In this document: positions 1-5,197 of the stretch, piece after piece
How positions within the stretch are numbered: the first letter of the stretch is position 1
Layout of the letters: the number at the start of each line of letters is the position of its first letter
NCBI GenBank assembly: GCA_004556755.1
Contig: SFFW01000024.1
Span: 1-6,896, forward strand
Direction: 5' to 3'
DNA: 6,896 nucleotides
Origin: Clostridiales bacterium
GTDB taxonomy: Bacteria; Bacillota; Clostridia; Oscillospirales; Oscillospiraceae
Program-made: the position numbers and the translations under genes
The notes under the pieces: generated by a model
What the model saw: only the letters and a program-made list of their open reading frames with translations
Told to the model about the DNA's origin: nothing
Databases searched by the model: none

Positions 1-39
1 AATCTCTTCCGCTTCCCGCAGCAATTTTTCAGATGTCAT
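1..39 (-). CDS. Start of an unidentified gene (first 13 codons only)
   Basis: An ATG at 39-37 opens a minus-strand frame that stays open to the left edge and reads MTSEKLLREAEEI. It is taken as a real gene start because a GGGAGG Shine-Dalgarno (47-52) lies 7 nt upstream and an extended -10 promoter (79-87) lies a further 30 nt upstream. The 13 residues are charged and probably helical, which is too little to assign a family. The gene runs away from guaA in the same direction, but hairpins and its own promoter separate the two, so it is probably an independent unit. Function unknown. Confidence 0.6.
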   Translation of the reverse strand, partial: MTSEKLLREAEEI

Positions 40-46
40 ACTCCGA

Positions 47-52
47 CCTCCC
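47..52 (-). promoter_or_regulatory. Shine-Dalgarno GGGAGG of the left-edge gene
   Basis: GGGAGG on the minus strand, 7 nt before the ATG at 39. This site is the main reason for accepting the 13-codon fragment as a gene start. Confidence 0.6.
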
Positions 53-78
53 AACAACGAAATAGGATCTTTTGGATT

Positions 79-87
79 AGTATATCA
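79..87 (-). promoter_or_regulatory. Extended -10 promoter for the left-edge gene
   Basis: The minus strand reads TGATATACT, which is TGn followed by TATACT (5 of 6 matches to TATAAT), the extended -10 form that needs little or no -35. No -35 hexamer sits at the usual distance: TTGATG lies 21 nt upstream of the hexamer, which is too far. Initiation near base 72 would give a leader of about 33 nt with the SD at 47-52. Confidence 0.45.
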
Positions 88-134
88 CCAATGATACCAA
101 AAAACCATCAACAAATATAGTATTTTCAATGTTT

Positions 135-404
135 TCAGGCAATTTTCTTTATCTCAAATGAGTATTCCGCAGGTCCCTTCATGCCTTTTTCTTTGGCATT
201 CTTACTGTATATTTTCCGGCGCTCTGCGCTATACGGTGCAGTCAACCGGAAACTCAACCGGCCTTTTTCGATTTCAAAGCTAAGACCTCCTTGCTTTTGG
301 GTTTCTTTTGCGGCTGAAGCCCCATATACAACATAAAGCCCGTACTGACATCCGATCAGTACGGGCTTAAATGCTAATATGGGATTTTTGTGAGATGGTT
401 GAAA
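135..404 (-). other. Unassigned 89-codon open frame without a start codon; possible gene remnant
   Basis: This is the only open stretch of note in the 498-base gap between the left-edge gene and guaA. On the minus strand, between a TAA at 407-405 and a TGA at 137-135, 89 sense codons are open. The C-terminal half looks protein-like: LSFEIEKGRLSFRLTAPYS near codons 41-59, then a basic KIYSKNAKEKGMKG, ending YSFEIKKIA. No ATG occurs before codon 75 and no TTG or GTG before codon 50, and codons 13-25 are formed by the 336-368 hairpin. A GGAGG at 286-290 precedes a TTG at 277-275 in another frame, but that frame closes after 7 codons. A third reading, from an ATG at 334, gives a lysine-rich 26-residue peptide ending at 254. 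I recognise none of these. A decayed or frameshifted gene, or a chance open frame, fits best. Confidence 0.2.
336..368 (-). terminator. Perfect 13-bp hairpin, probable terminator of the queH-guaA operon
   Basis: Arms 336-348 (AAGCCCGTACTGA on the plus strand) and 356-368 are exact reverse complements around a 7-nt loop. Read on the minus strand, the GC-rich base of the stem is followed by CTTTATGTTGT, a moderate U-rich tail. On the plus strand the tail is AAATGC, so the polarity fits termination of transcripts coming from guaA. It lies about 170 nt past the guaA stop. The tail is broken by A and G, so termination may be partial. It could instead be a processing or regulatory hairpin. Confidence 0.5.
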
Positions 405-491
405 TTATTCTTTACTTCACAAACCACTTGCAATGCAGAATAATCGCATTGTAGCGGAATTTTATCAAAAGCTTATCAGAAGAGACGGGCG

Positions 492-539
492 AATTCGAAA
501 AACCGTTGGTATTACTGGCTTTTTTGGATTTTTCGAATT
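492..539 (-). repeat. 11-bp inverted repeat overlapping the guaA stop codon
   Basis: Arms 492-502 (AATTCGAAAAA) and 529-539 are exact reverse complements enclosing 26 nt. In the guaA transcript this forms a long AU-rich stem that CC/GG pairing can extend past one bulged base. The outer arm contains two bases of the guaA TAA stop (538-540). A shorter alternative stem inside it ends in GGUUUUU, which is terminator-like. It may be a weak first terminator or a 3'-end stabilising structure upstream of the stronger 336-368 hairpin. Confidence 0.4.
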
Positions 540-2079
540 ATTCCCACTCGATTGTTGCTGGGGGTTTGGAGCTTATGTCGTAGACGATGCGGTTTATGCC
601 CTTGACCTCGTTCACTATGCGCACGGACACCTTGTCCAGCACGTCGTAGGGTATCCTCGTCCAGTCGGCGGTCATGAAGTCGCTCGTCGTCACGCTGCGC
701 AGGGCAAGCGTGTAATCGTAGGTCCTGCCGTCTCCCATGACGCCGACGGAACGCATATCGGTCAGCACCGCGAAATACTGGCTCATCGTTCCCTCAAGCT
801 TCGCCTTTGCGATCTCGTCACGGAAAATGAAGTCCGCCTCACGCAGTATCGAGAGCCGCTCCTCGGTGACCTCGCCGATGATCCTTATCGCAAGCCCCGG
901 TCCGGGGAAGGGCTGGCGCATGACCAGATACTCCGGCAGTCCCAGCTCACGTCCGAGCGCACGAACCTCGTCCTTGAACAGCAGACGCAGCGGCTCGATT
1001 ATCTCACGGAAATCCACGCAGTCGGGCAGTCCGCCGACGTTGTGATGACTCTTTATGACGGCGGCGACGTTGGTGCCGGACTCGATGACGTCGGGGTATA
1101 TCGTACCCTGAACGAGATAGTCAACGGAGCCTATCTTCCTCCCCTCGTCCTCAAACACACGGATAAACTCCTCGCCGATGATCTTGCGCTTCGTTTCGGG
1201 ATCGGTGACGCCCTTGAGTCTGCCGAGGAAGCGATCCTTTGCGTTCACACGGACGAAGTTTATATTGCGGTCCTTAAATGCCGCCTCGACCTCGTCGCCC
1301 TCGTCTTTGCGCATGAGACCGTGGTCCACAAAAATGCAGGTGAGCTGATCGCCGACCGCCTCGCTCAGAAGCGCCGCTGCAACGGAGGAGTCCACGCCGC
1401 CGGAGAGCGCAAGCAGCACCTTGCCGTCGCCGACCTTGCGGCGTATGCTCTCGACGGAGGAGCGCATATAATCGCCCATCGTCCAGTCGCCCTTTGCTCC
1501 GCAGATGCCGTACAGGAAATTGCGCAGCATCTTTGAGCCGTACTCGGTGTGATTGACCTCCGGGTGGAACTGTACGCCGTAGAACGAACGCTCCTCGTCG
1601 CATATGCCGACGGTGGGGCAGGCGGCGCTGTGCGCAACGAGCTTAAAGCTCTCCGGCACCTTCGCCATGTAGTCGCCGTGGCTCATCCACGTTACACTCT
1701 CCTCCGGCAGTCCGGCAAAGAGCCTGCACTCCGTGTCGAAGAAGGTCGGGGTCTTGCCGTACTCACGGGCGGTGTCGTCCTGAGCCGCAGTCACGGCTCC
1801 GCCGAGGTAGTGCGCCATGAGCTGGCAGCCGTAGCAGATGCCGAGGATGGGGACGCCGAGCTCAAACACCTTGGGGTCGACCTGCGGCGAGCCTTCGGCG
1901 TAAACGCTCTGCGGTCCGCCGGTAAAGATGATGCCTATCGGGTCAAAGCGGCGTATGTCCTCGATGCTCATGCCGTGCGGCTTTACCTCGCAGTAAACGC
2001 TGCACTCTCTGACACGTCTCGCTATGAGCTGATTGTACTGTCCGCCGAAGTCAAGTATAAGAACACGCTGATTGTCCAT
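538..2079 (-). CDS. guaA: GMP synthase (glutamine-hydrolysing)
   Basis: Cytosolic enzyme that aminates XMP to GMP using ATP and ammonia released from glutamine, the last step of de novo guanine nucleotide synthesis. The 513 residues match the usual family length, so it appears intact. Residues 1-190 are a class I glutamine amidotransferase with nucleophile C82 in GICYGCQ and catalytic H172 and E174 in QFHPE. Residues from about 200 are the ATP-pyrophosphatase domain with P-loop SGGVDSSV at 226-233. The C-terminal dimerisation and XMP-binding part includes QPFPGPGLAIRI (389-400) and ends with the typical KPPATIEWE. The ATG is the second-domain-independent natural start: it directly precedes the strand RVLILDFGGQY and has a purine-rich SD (GAGGGTGAAAGG) overlapping the nadE end. 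It is the last gene of the operon, 12 nt after the nadE stop. Its stop codon lies in an inverted repeat. Confidence 0.98.
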   Translation of the reverse strand: MDNQRVLILDFGGQYNQLIARRVRECSVYCEVKPHGMSIEDIRRFDPIGIIFTGGPQSVYAEGSPQVDPKVFELGVPILGICYGCQLMAHYLGGAVTAAQDDTAREYGKTPTFFDTECRLFAGLPEESVTWMSHGDYMAKVPESFKLVAHSAACPTVGICDEERSFYGVQFHPEVNHTEYGSKMLRNFLYGICGAKGDWTMGDYMRSSVESIRRKVGDGKVLLALSGGVDSSVAAALLSEAVGDQLTCIFVDHGLMRKDEGDEVEAAFKDRNINFVRVNAKDRFLGRLKGVTDPETKRKIIGEEFIRVFEDEGRKIGSVDYLVQGTIYPDVIESGTNVAAVIKSHHNVGGLPDCVDFREIIEPLRLLFKDEVRALGRELGLPEYLVMRQPFPGPGLAIRIIGEVTEERLSILREADFIFRDEIAKAKLEGTMSQYFAVLTDMRSVGVMGDGRTYDYTLALRSVTTSDFMTADWTRIPYDVLDKVSVRIVNEVKGINRIVYDISSKPPATIEWE

Positions 2080-2091
2080 CGCCTTTCACCC

Positions 2092-2823
2092 TCAAACCTT
2101 TTTGAACATGCTGATACCGCTGCGCTTATGCTCGCTTACTCTGTGGAAGCGGTCGATGACCTTCTTGTCCCGCTCCGAAGCTTCGCCCGTGAGGATATAG
2201 GTGTCTATCGCATTGTAGGTGACGCCCATCTCGTCCTCGTCGGTCTGCCCGTCGAACAGTCCGGCGGAGGGCGCCTTGTTTATGACGCAGGCGGGAGCCG
2301 TGAGCCACTTGAGGAACTCTATGACCTCGGTGGCGGTGAGGTCGGATATGGGGTTAAAGTCGCAGGCGCCGTCGCCCCACTTCGTGAAGTAGCCCATATA
2401 CGCCTCGCTGCGGTTGCCCGTTCCGGCGACGAGTCGGTTCTCGCTTGCGGCGACGGCGTACAGCGTCGTCATTCTGAGTCTCGGTGCGATGTTGTTGACC
2501 GCTGCGGGGGTCAGCGTCGTGATGGCGGAGAGCCTGTCCATCTCGCACTGGCGCACGTCGGTGAGGTCGATTACGCGGCTCTGTATGCCGAAATGCTCGG
2601 AGACCTCCTTTGCGTCCTTCATGTCCTGCTCGAAGTTGCGCTTCGATGCGCAGGGCATCATTATTCCGACGGTGTTTTCGCAGGCGAACTTGCACAGGAT
2701 ACCGACGAGCGAGCAGTCCTTGCCGCCGGAGTTGCCGTACACGATGCCGGAAACGCCGCTTTTCTCCACAAGCTCTCTGATATAGCTTACACGGTCCGCA
2801 AATTCCTTGGCGTAATCTCTCAT
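2092..2823 (-). CDS. nadE: NAD+ synthetase, ammonia-dependent type, with SGGKDC P-loop
   Basis: Converts deamido-NAD to NAD+ with ATP and ammonia, the last step of NAD synthesis, in the cytosol. The 243 residues form only the PP-loop synthetase domain. There is no N-terminal glutaminase (nitrilase) domain, so free ammonia or a separate donor is implied. Numbering from the ATG at 2823, the P-loop is NSGGKDCS at 31-38; the substrate-binding segment GTGNRSEAYMGYFTKWGDG lies at about 134-152 and D-FNP follows. The C-terminal PSAGLF-GQTDEDEMG-TY-AID (about 185-207) is also typical of the family. The usual P-loop is SGGIDS, so K and C here are variant. The frame also allows a TTG start at 2829, but the GGAG at 2832-2835 sits 8 nt from the ATG and only 2 nt from the TTG, so the ATG is preferred. 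It lies 15 nt after queT and 12 nt before guaA. Confidence 0.93.
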   Translation of the reverse strand: MRDYAKEFADRVSYIRELVEKSGVSGIVYGNSGGKDCSLVGILCKFACENTVGIMMPCASKRNFEQDMKDAKEVSEHFGIQSRVIDLTDVRQCEMDRLSAITTLTPAAVNNIAPRLRMTTLYAVAASENRLVAGTGNRSEAYMGYFTKWGDGACDFNPISDLTATEVIEFLKWLTAPACVINKAPSAGLFDGQTDEDEMGVTYNAIDTYILTGEASERDKKVIDRFHRVSEHKRSGISMFKKV

Positions 2824-2831
2824 TTTCAAAG

Positions 2832-2835
2832 CTCC
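2832..2835 (-). promoter_or_regulatory. Shine-Dalgarno GGAG deciding the nadE start
   Basis: GGAG in the 15-nt queT-nadE spacer. Its spacing is 8 nt to the ATG at 2823 and only 2 nt to the in-frame TTG at 2829, so it favours the ATG and a protein two residues shorter. Confidence 0.6.
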
Positions 2836-2838
2836 AAT

Positions 2839-3372
2839 CTATTGTTCATTGTTGTTTCTGAGTTTATCAAGGGGCAGGTATTTCGGCAGCCAGCTCATAA
2901 GCGGCAGTCCGAACAGATACATAACGGGCAGCTCTCCGAGCGCCACCTCACCCGCACACACGGCAAAGGCGCCGGGATGCTCCAAGGGGGAAAGCCCGAT
3001 ATACGCATAGGTGAGCATTGCGCCCACGATGACCGCATTCACGATGACGGGAAGAAAGCAGGCAAGCAGGCGGCTTTTTAAGCTGTCCTTCATGTGCTTT
3101 CCGACGGCTGACATTCCGAGGCAGGCAATAAGCGTCGCAAGGGAGCCGAAGATAACGTCCGGCAGTCCGGCGGCGGAGAGGGTATTTGCGATGGCGCAGC
3201 CGATAAACAGTCCCCATGCTGCGGCGGGCGTAAAGTAGCTCAGAACGCACAGCGCCTCGGAAATGCGGAATTGCAGGGGCCCGTAGCTTATCGGTGCAAG
3301 CACCATTGTGAGTATCGCATAGAGCGCACCCACAACGGCGGCAAACGCCAGCTTGTAACTTAAACCTCTCAT
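2839..3372 (-). CDS. queT: QueT-family transporter, S-component for a queuosine precursor (ECF type)
   Basis: Integral membrane protein of 177 residues, the usual size for this family (formerly DUF988). It is the substrate-binding component of an energy-coupling-factor transporter and needs an EcfA/A'/T module encoded elsewhere. Hydrophobic segments lie at about 7-26, 43-62, 72-92, 101-121 and 136-160. Family-like signatures are APISYGPLQFRISEAL (26-41) and GLPDVIFGSLATLIAC (69-84). Its start codon overlaps the queH stop (ATGA, 3369-3372), and an SD GGAGG (3379-3383) lies inside the queH 3' end at 6 nt spacing, so the two are translationally coupled. Pairing with queH, which acts after preQ1 is placed in tRNA, suggests the cargo is preQ0 or preQ1 rather than finished queuine. 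That substrate assignment is inference. Confidence 0.85.
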   Translation of the reverse strand: MRGLSYKLAFAAVVGALYAILTMVLAPISYGPLQFRISEALCVLSYFTPAAAWGLFIGCAIANTLSAAGLPDVIFGSLATLIACLGMSAVGKHMKDSLKSRLLACFLPVIVNAVIVGAMLTYAYIGLSPLEHPGAFAVCAGEVALGELPVMYLFGLPLMSWLPKYLPLDKLRNNNEQ

Positions 3373-3986
3373 TCTCCACCTCCGTTTAGCGAGAACATAC
3401 AGCCGCAGTATGTCTGCCTGTACAGTCCGTACTTCTCCGCAAGTACCATTGAACGGTGGTTCCCCTCACGCTTGCGGAATTCCGAGGGCAGCCATTTAAC
3501 GCCGAAGCGTTCGGCACATTCCCTGCCGATGGCGTTTATCACCACGGCGTCCTTCCGTGAGGACACCGTGAGCGTGGTGCAGAAATATTCAAAGCCGTGT
3601 TCGGCGGCAAACTTAGCTGTCTTTTCGAGTCTGAGCTTAAAGCACTCGATGCAGCGCTTGCCCTCCTCCGGCTCGTTTTCAAGACCCTTGACACGCTCGA
3701 AATATTCTCCGCAGTCCCAATCAAGGCAGCAAAGCTCTGCGTGGGACCCGTCCTTATCAAGGCAGGAGATGAGTTTTTTCTGCGTTTCGAGCCTCAGCTC
3801 AAACTCCTCCTCCGGCCAGAGATTCGGGTTATACCAAAGCACGGTCACGTCGAAAAATCGGCTCAAAAGCTCGATGACCGAGCCGGAGCAGGGACCGCAG
3901 CAGCTGTGCAGGAGAAGCTTCGGTCGTCTGCCGTCAAGCTCTGCGACCTCTTTATCGAATTTTCGCATAAACTGCTCTCTGTTCAT
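3369..3986 (-). CDS. queH: Epoxyqueuosine reductase QueH
   Basis: Reduces epoxyqueuosine to queuosine in the wobble position of tRNAs with GUN anticodons, the last step of queuosine synthesis. It is the non-homologous replacement for QueG in many anaerobes and needs neither cobalamin nor QueG-type ferredoxin domains. The 205 residues match the family (formerly DUF208). Seen in the sequence are LLLHSCCGPCS (25-35; C29, C30, C33), YNPNLWP (52-58), RCIECFKLRLEKTA (111-124; C112, C115), the FCTTLTVSSRKD segment (135-146) and Y-CGCMFS (193-199; C194, C196). These conserved cysteines are those expected to hold the Fe-S and metal centre and a redox pair. The ATG at 3986 has GGGAG (3993-3997) at 6 nt. 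It is the first operon gene, about 34 nt from the predicted transcription start. Extra C86, C87 and C92 are also present. Confidence 0.95.
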   Translation of the reverse strand: MNREQFMRKFDKEVAELDGRRPKLLLHSCCGPCSGSVIELLSRFFDVTVLWYNPNLWPEEEFELRLETQKKLISCLDKDGSHAELCCLDWDCGEYFERVKGLENEPEEGKRCIECFKLRLEKTAKFAAEHGFEYFCTTLTVSSRKDAVVINAIGRECAERFGVKWLPSEFRKREGNHRSMVLAEKYGLYRQTYCGCMFSLNGGGE

Positions 3987-3992
3987 TTTCGA

Positions 3993-3997
3993 CTCCC
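3993..3997 (-). promoter_or_regulatory. queH Shine-Dalgarno in a tiny hairpin
   Basis: GGGAG lies 6 nt before the queH ATG. Bases 4000-3991 on the minus strand read GAC-GGGA-GTC, a 3-bp stem with a GNRA-type loop that holds most of the SD. Such a short stem probably does not block ribosomes. Confidence 0.5.
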
Positions 3998-4026
3998 GTC
4001 AGCTTTAGCTTATATTTCAAATGATA

Positions 4027-4055
4027 ATTATATTGTTTTATCCCGGCAATGTCAA
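4027..4055 (-). promoter_or_regulatory. Consensus sigma-A promoter of the queH-queT-nadE-guaA operon
   Basis: On the minus strand the -35 is TTGACA (4055-4050) and the -10 is TATAAT (4032-4027). Both match 6 of 6 with an ideal 17-bp spacer. Transcription should begin near 4020, giving a leader of about 34 nt before the queH ATG. No other promoter of comparable quality was seen inside the operon, so all four genes probably depend on this one. The leader does not resemble a preQ1 riboswitch and holds no attenuator. Confidence 0.88.
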
Positions 4056-4060
4056 TTATG

Positions 4061-4089
4061 TGTTGCAGCTTTAGAGAAAATGGTATAAA
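4061..4089 (+). promoter_or_regulatory. galE promoter with extended -10
   Basis: The -10 is TATAAA (4084-4089), preceded by TGG, which gives the extended TGn form. A weak -35 lies at 4061-4068, where TGTTGC, GTTGCA or TTGCAG give spacers of 17, 16 or 15 bp. Initiation near 4096 leaves a leader of about 30 nt. It is back to back with the queH promoter: the two -35 regions are separated by only about 5-7 bp. Confidence 0.65.
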
Positions 4090-4114
4090 ATGATTGCCGT
4101 GAATTTTACGTATC

Positions 4115-4119
4115 GGAGG
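4115..4119 (+). promoter_or_regulatory. galE Shine-Dalgarno GGAGG
   Basis: GGAGG with 7 nt to the ATG at 4127, near-ideal strength and spacing. It settles the start. Confidence 0.8.
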
Positions 4120-4126
4120 CTACATT

Positions 4127-5143
4127 ATGACCGTACTTGTAACGGGCGGCATGGGCTATATCGGCAGCCACACCTGCGTCGAGCTTTTGAATCAGGGAAT
4201 GGACGTCGTCATCATCGACAACCTCGTAAACTCCAGTGCGGAGGCGGGCAAGCGCATAGAGCGCATAAGCGGCAGAAGCCTCACCTTTTATGAGGCGGAC
4301 GTGCGTGACCGCAAAACGCTCGACCGCATTTTCGAGACGCACGACATCGACTGCGTTATTCATTTTGCGGGGCTTAAAGCGGTTGGCGAATCCGTTGAGA
4401 TGCCGCTTGAGTATTACGACAATAACCTCGGCTCCACAATAACGCTGTGCCGTGCCATGCGTGACCACGGTGTTAAGAATATCATCTTCTCCTCGTCCGC
4501 TACCGTGTACTCCGGCGACAACGAGATGCCGCTTTTTGAGACCTCACGCACGGGAAGCTGCACCAACCCCTACGGCTGGACGAAGTATGTGTGCGAGCAG
4601 ATCCTCAGAGACTACTGCGCCGCAGACCCCGAATGGGCGGCGGTGCTGCTGCGCTACTTTAACCCCATCGGCGCTCACGAAAGCGGACTTATCGGCGAGG
4701 ACCCCAAGGGCATTCCCAACAATCTGATGCCCTACATCTCGCAGACCGCCATCGGCAAATTTGAATACCTCCGTGTTTTTGGCGACGATTACGACACGCC
4801 CGACGGCACGGGTGTGCGTGACTACATCCACGTCGTCGATCTTGCGAGGGGTCACGTCGCCGCCATCGACTATATGCTGAAGCACAGGGGCGAGAGCGTG
4901 TTTAACCTCGGCACCGGCGTGGGCTACAGCGTGCTTCAGATGGTCAGCACCTTTGAAAAGGCAAACGGCGTCCGTGTGCCGTACCGCATCGTCGGCCGCC
5001 GTGCGGGTGACCTTCCGGTGTGCTACTGCTCCCCCGACAAGAGTGCAAAACTTCTCGGCTGGCGGGCGACGCACAATCTTGAGGATATGTGCCGTGACAG
5101 CTGGCACTGGCAGACCTTAAATCCCAACGGCTACGAAAAGTGA
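4127..5143 (+). CDS. galE: UDP-glucose 4-epimerase
   Basis: Interconverts UDP-glucose and UDP-galactose through a transient 4-keto intermediate on tightly bound NAD. It serves galactose use and the supply of UDP-galactose for surface polysaccharides. The 338 residues are full length. The N-terminal Rossmann fold has GGMGYIGSH (7-15), the NAD-adenosine loop acid D31, and HFAGLKAVGES (79-89). The catalytic set is S124 in SSSATVYSG, Y149 and K153 in NPYGWTK; these positions coincide with the E. coli enzyme. RYFNPIGAH (176-184), GTGVRDYIHVVDLARGH (227-243) and FNLGTG (259-264) mark the UDP-sugar side. An SD GGAGG (4115-4119) is 7 nt before the ATG. It is monocistronic: it has its own promoter, runs divergently from queH, and ends 7 nt before a strong terminator. 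No other galactose (Leloir) genes are adjacent, which suggests a general sugar-nucleotide role. Confidence 0.97.
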   Translation: MTVLVTGGMGYIGSHTCVELLNQGMDVVIIDNLVNSSAEAGKRIERISGRSLTFYEADVRDRKTLDRIFETHDIDCVIHFAGLKAVGESVEMPLEYYDNNLGSTITLCRAMRDHGVKNIIFSSSATVYSGDNEMPLFETSRTGSCTNPYGWTKYVCEQILRDYCAADPEWAAVLLRYFNPIGAHESGLIGEDPKGIPNNLMPYISQTAIGKFEYLRVFGDDYDTPDGTGVRDYIHVVDLARGHVAAIDYMLKHRGESVFNLGTGVGYSVLQMVSTFEKANGVRVPYRIVGRRAGDLPVCYCSPDKSAKLLGWRATHNLEDMCRDSWHWQTLNPNGYEK

Positions 5144-5150
5144 GTATAAA

Positions 5151-5188
5151 CAAAGAAAAAGCAGAGCGAAGGCTCTGCTTTTTCTTTG
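5151..5188. terminator. Bidirectional terminator shared by galE and the PFOR gene
   Basis: Arms 5151-5167 and 5172-5188 are exact 17-nt reverse complements around a 4-nt loop (GAAG on the plus strand). The GC core GCAGAGC/GCTCTGC is flanked by A5 on one side and T5 on the other, so each strand gives a GC hairpin followed by TTTTTCTTT. It starts 7 nt after the galE stop and lies 9 nt beyond the PFOR stop on the opposite strand. It should end both convergent transcripts and prevent read-through into the antisense of the neighbour. Confidence 0.93.
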
Positions 5189-5197
5189 CATATTTAA

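Noticed and set aside
254..334. A 26-residue lysine-rich peptide on the minus strand (ATG at 334)
   Set aside because: No SD stands before the ATG, since the 336-368 hairpin occupies that position, and the peptide has no recognisable similarity. It is noted only as part of the unexplained spacer.
431..451. Small inverted repeat CAATGC/GCATTG as a regulatory hairpin
   Set aside because: It has only 6 bp with a 9-nt loop in AT-rich DNA, and no tail or conserved context. It is expected by chance.
433..1536. A 367-codon plus-strand open frame antisense to the 3' half of guaA
   Set aside because: It is a mirror of guaA codon bias. It lacks a ribosome binding site, and guaA on the other strand is complete with all catalytic motifs.
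2827..2829. TTG at 2829 as the nadE start
   Set aside because: The GGAG is only 2 nt from it, too close for initiation, while the ATG two codons later has 8 nt spacing.
1549..3081. A 510-codon plus-strand open frame antisense to guaA, nadE and queT
   Set aside because: It crosses three well-supported genes and their spacers. Its translation has no recognisable domain and is rich in residues expected from reading GC-biased codons backwards. There is no SD or promoter.
3987..4021. A preQ1 riboswitch in the queH leader, as often found before queuosine genes
   Set aside because: The predicted leader is only about 34 nt. It lacks the C-rich loop and A-rich tail that form the preQ1-I pseudoknot; only a 3-bp GAC/GTC stem around the SD is visible.
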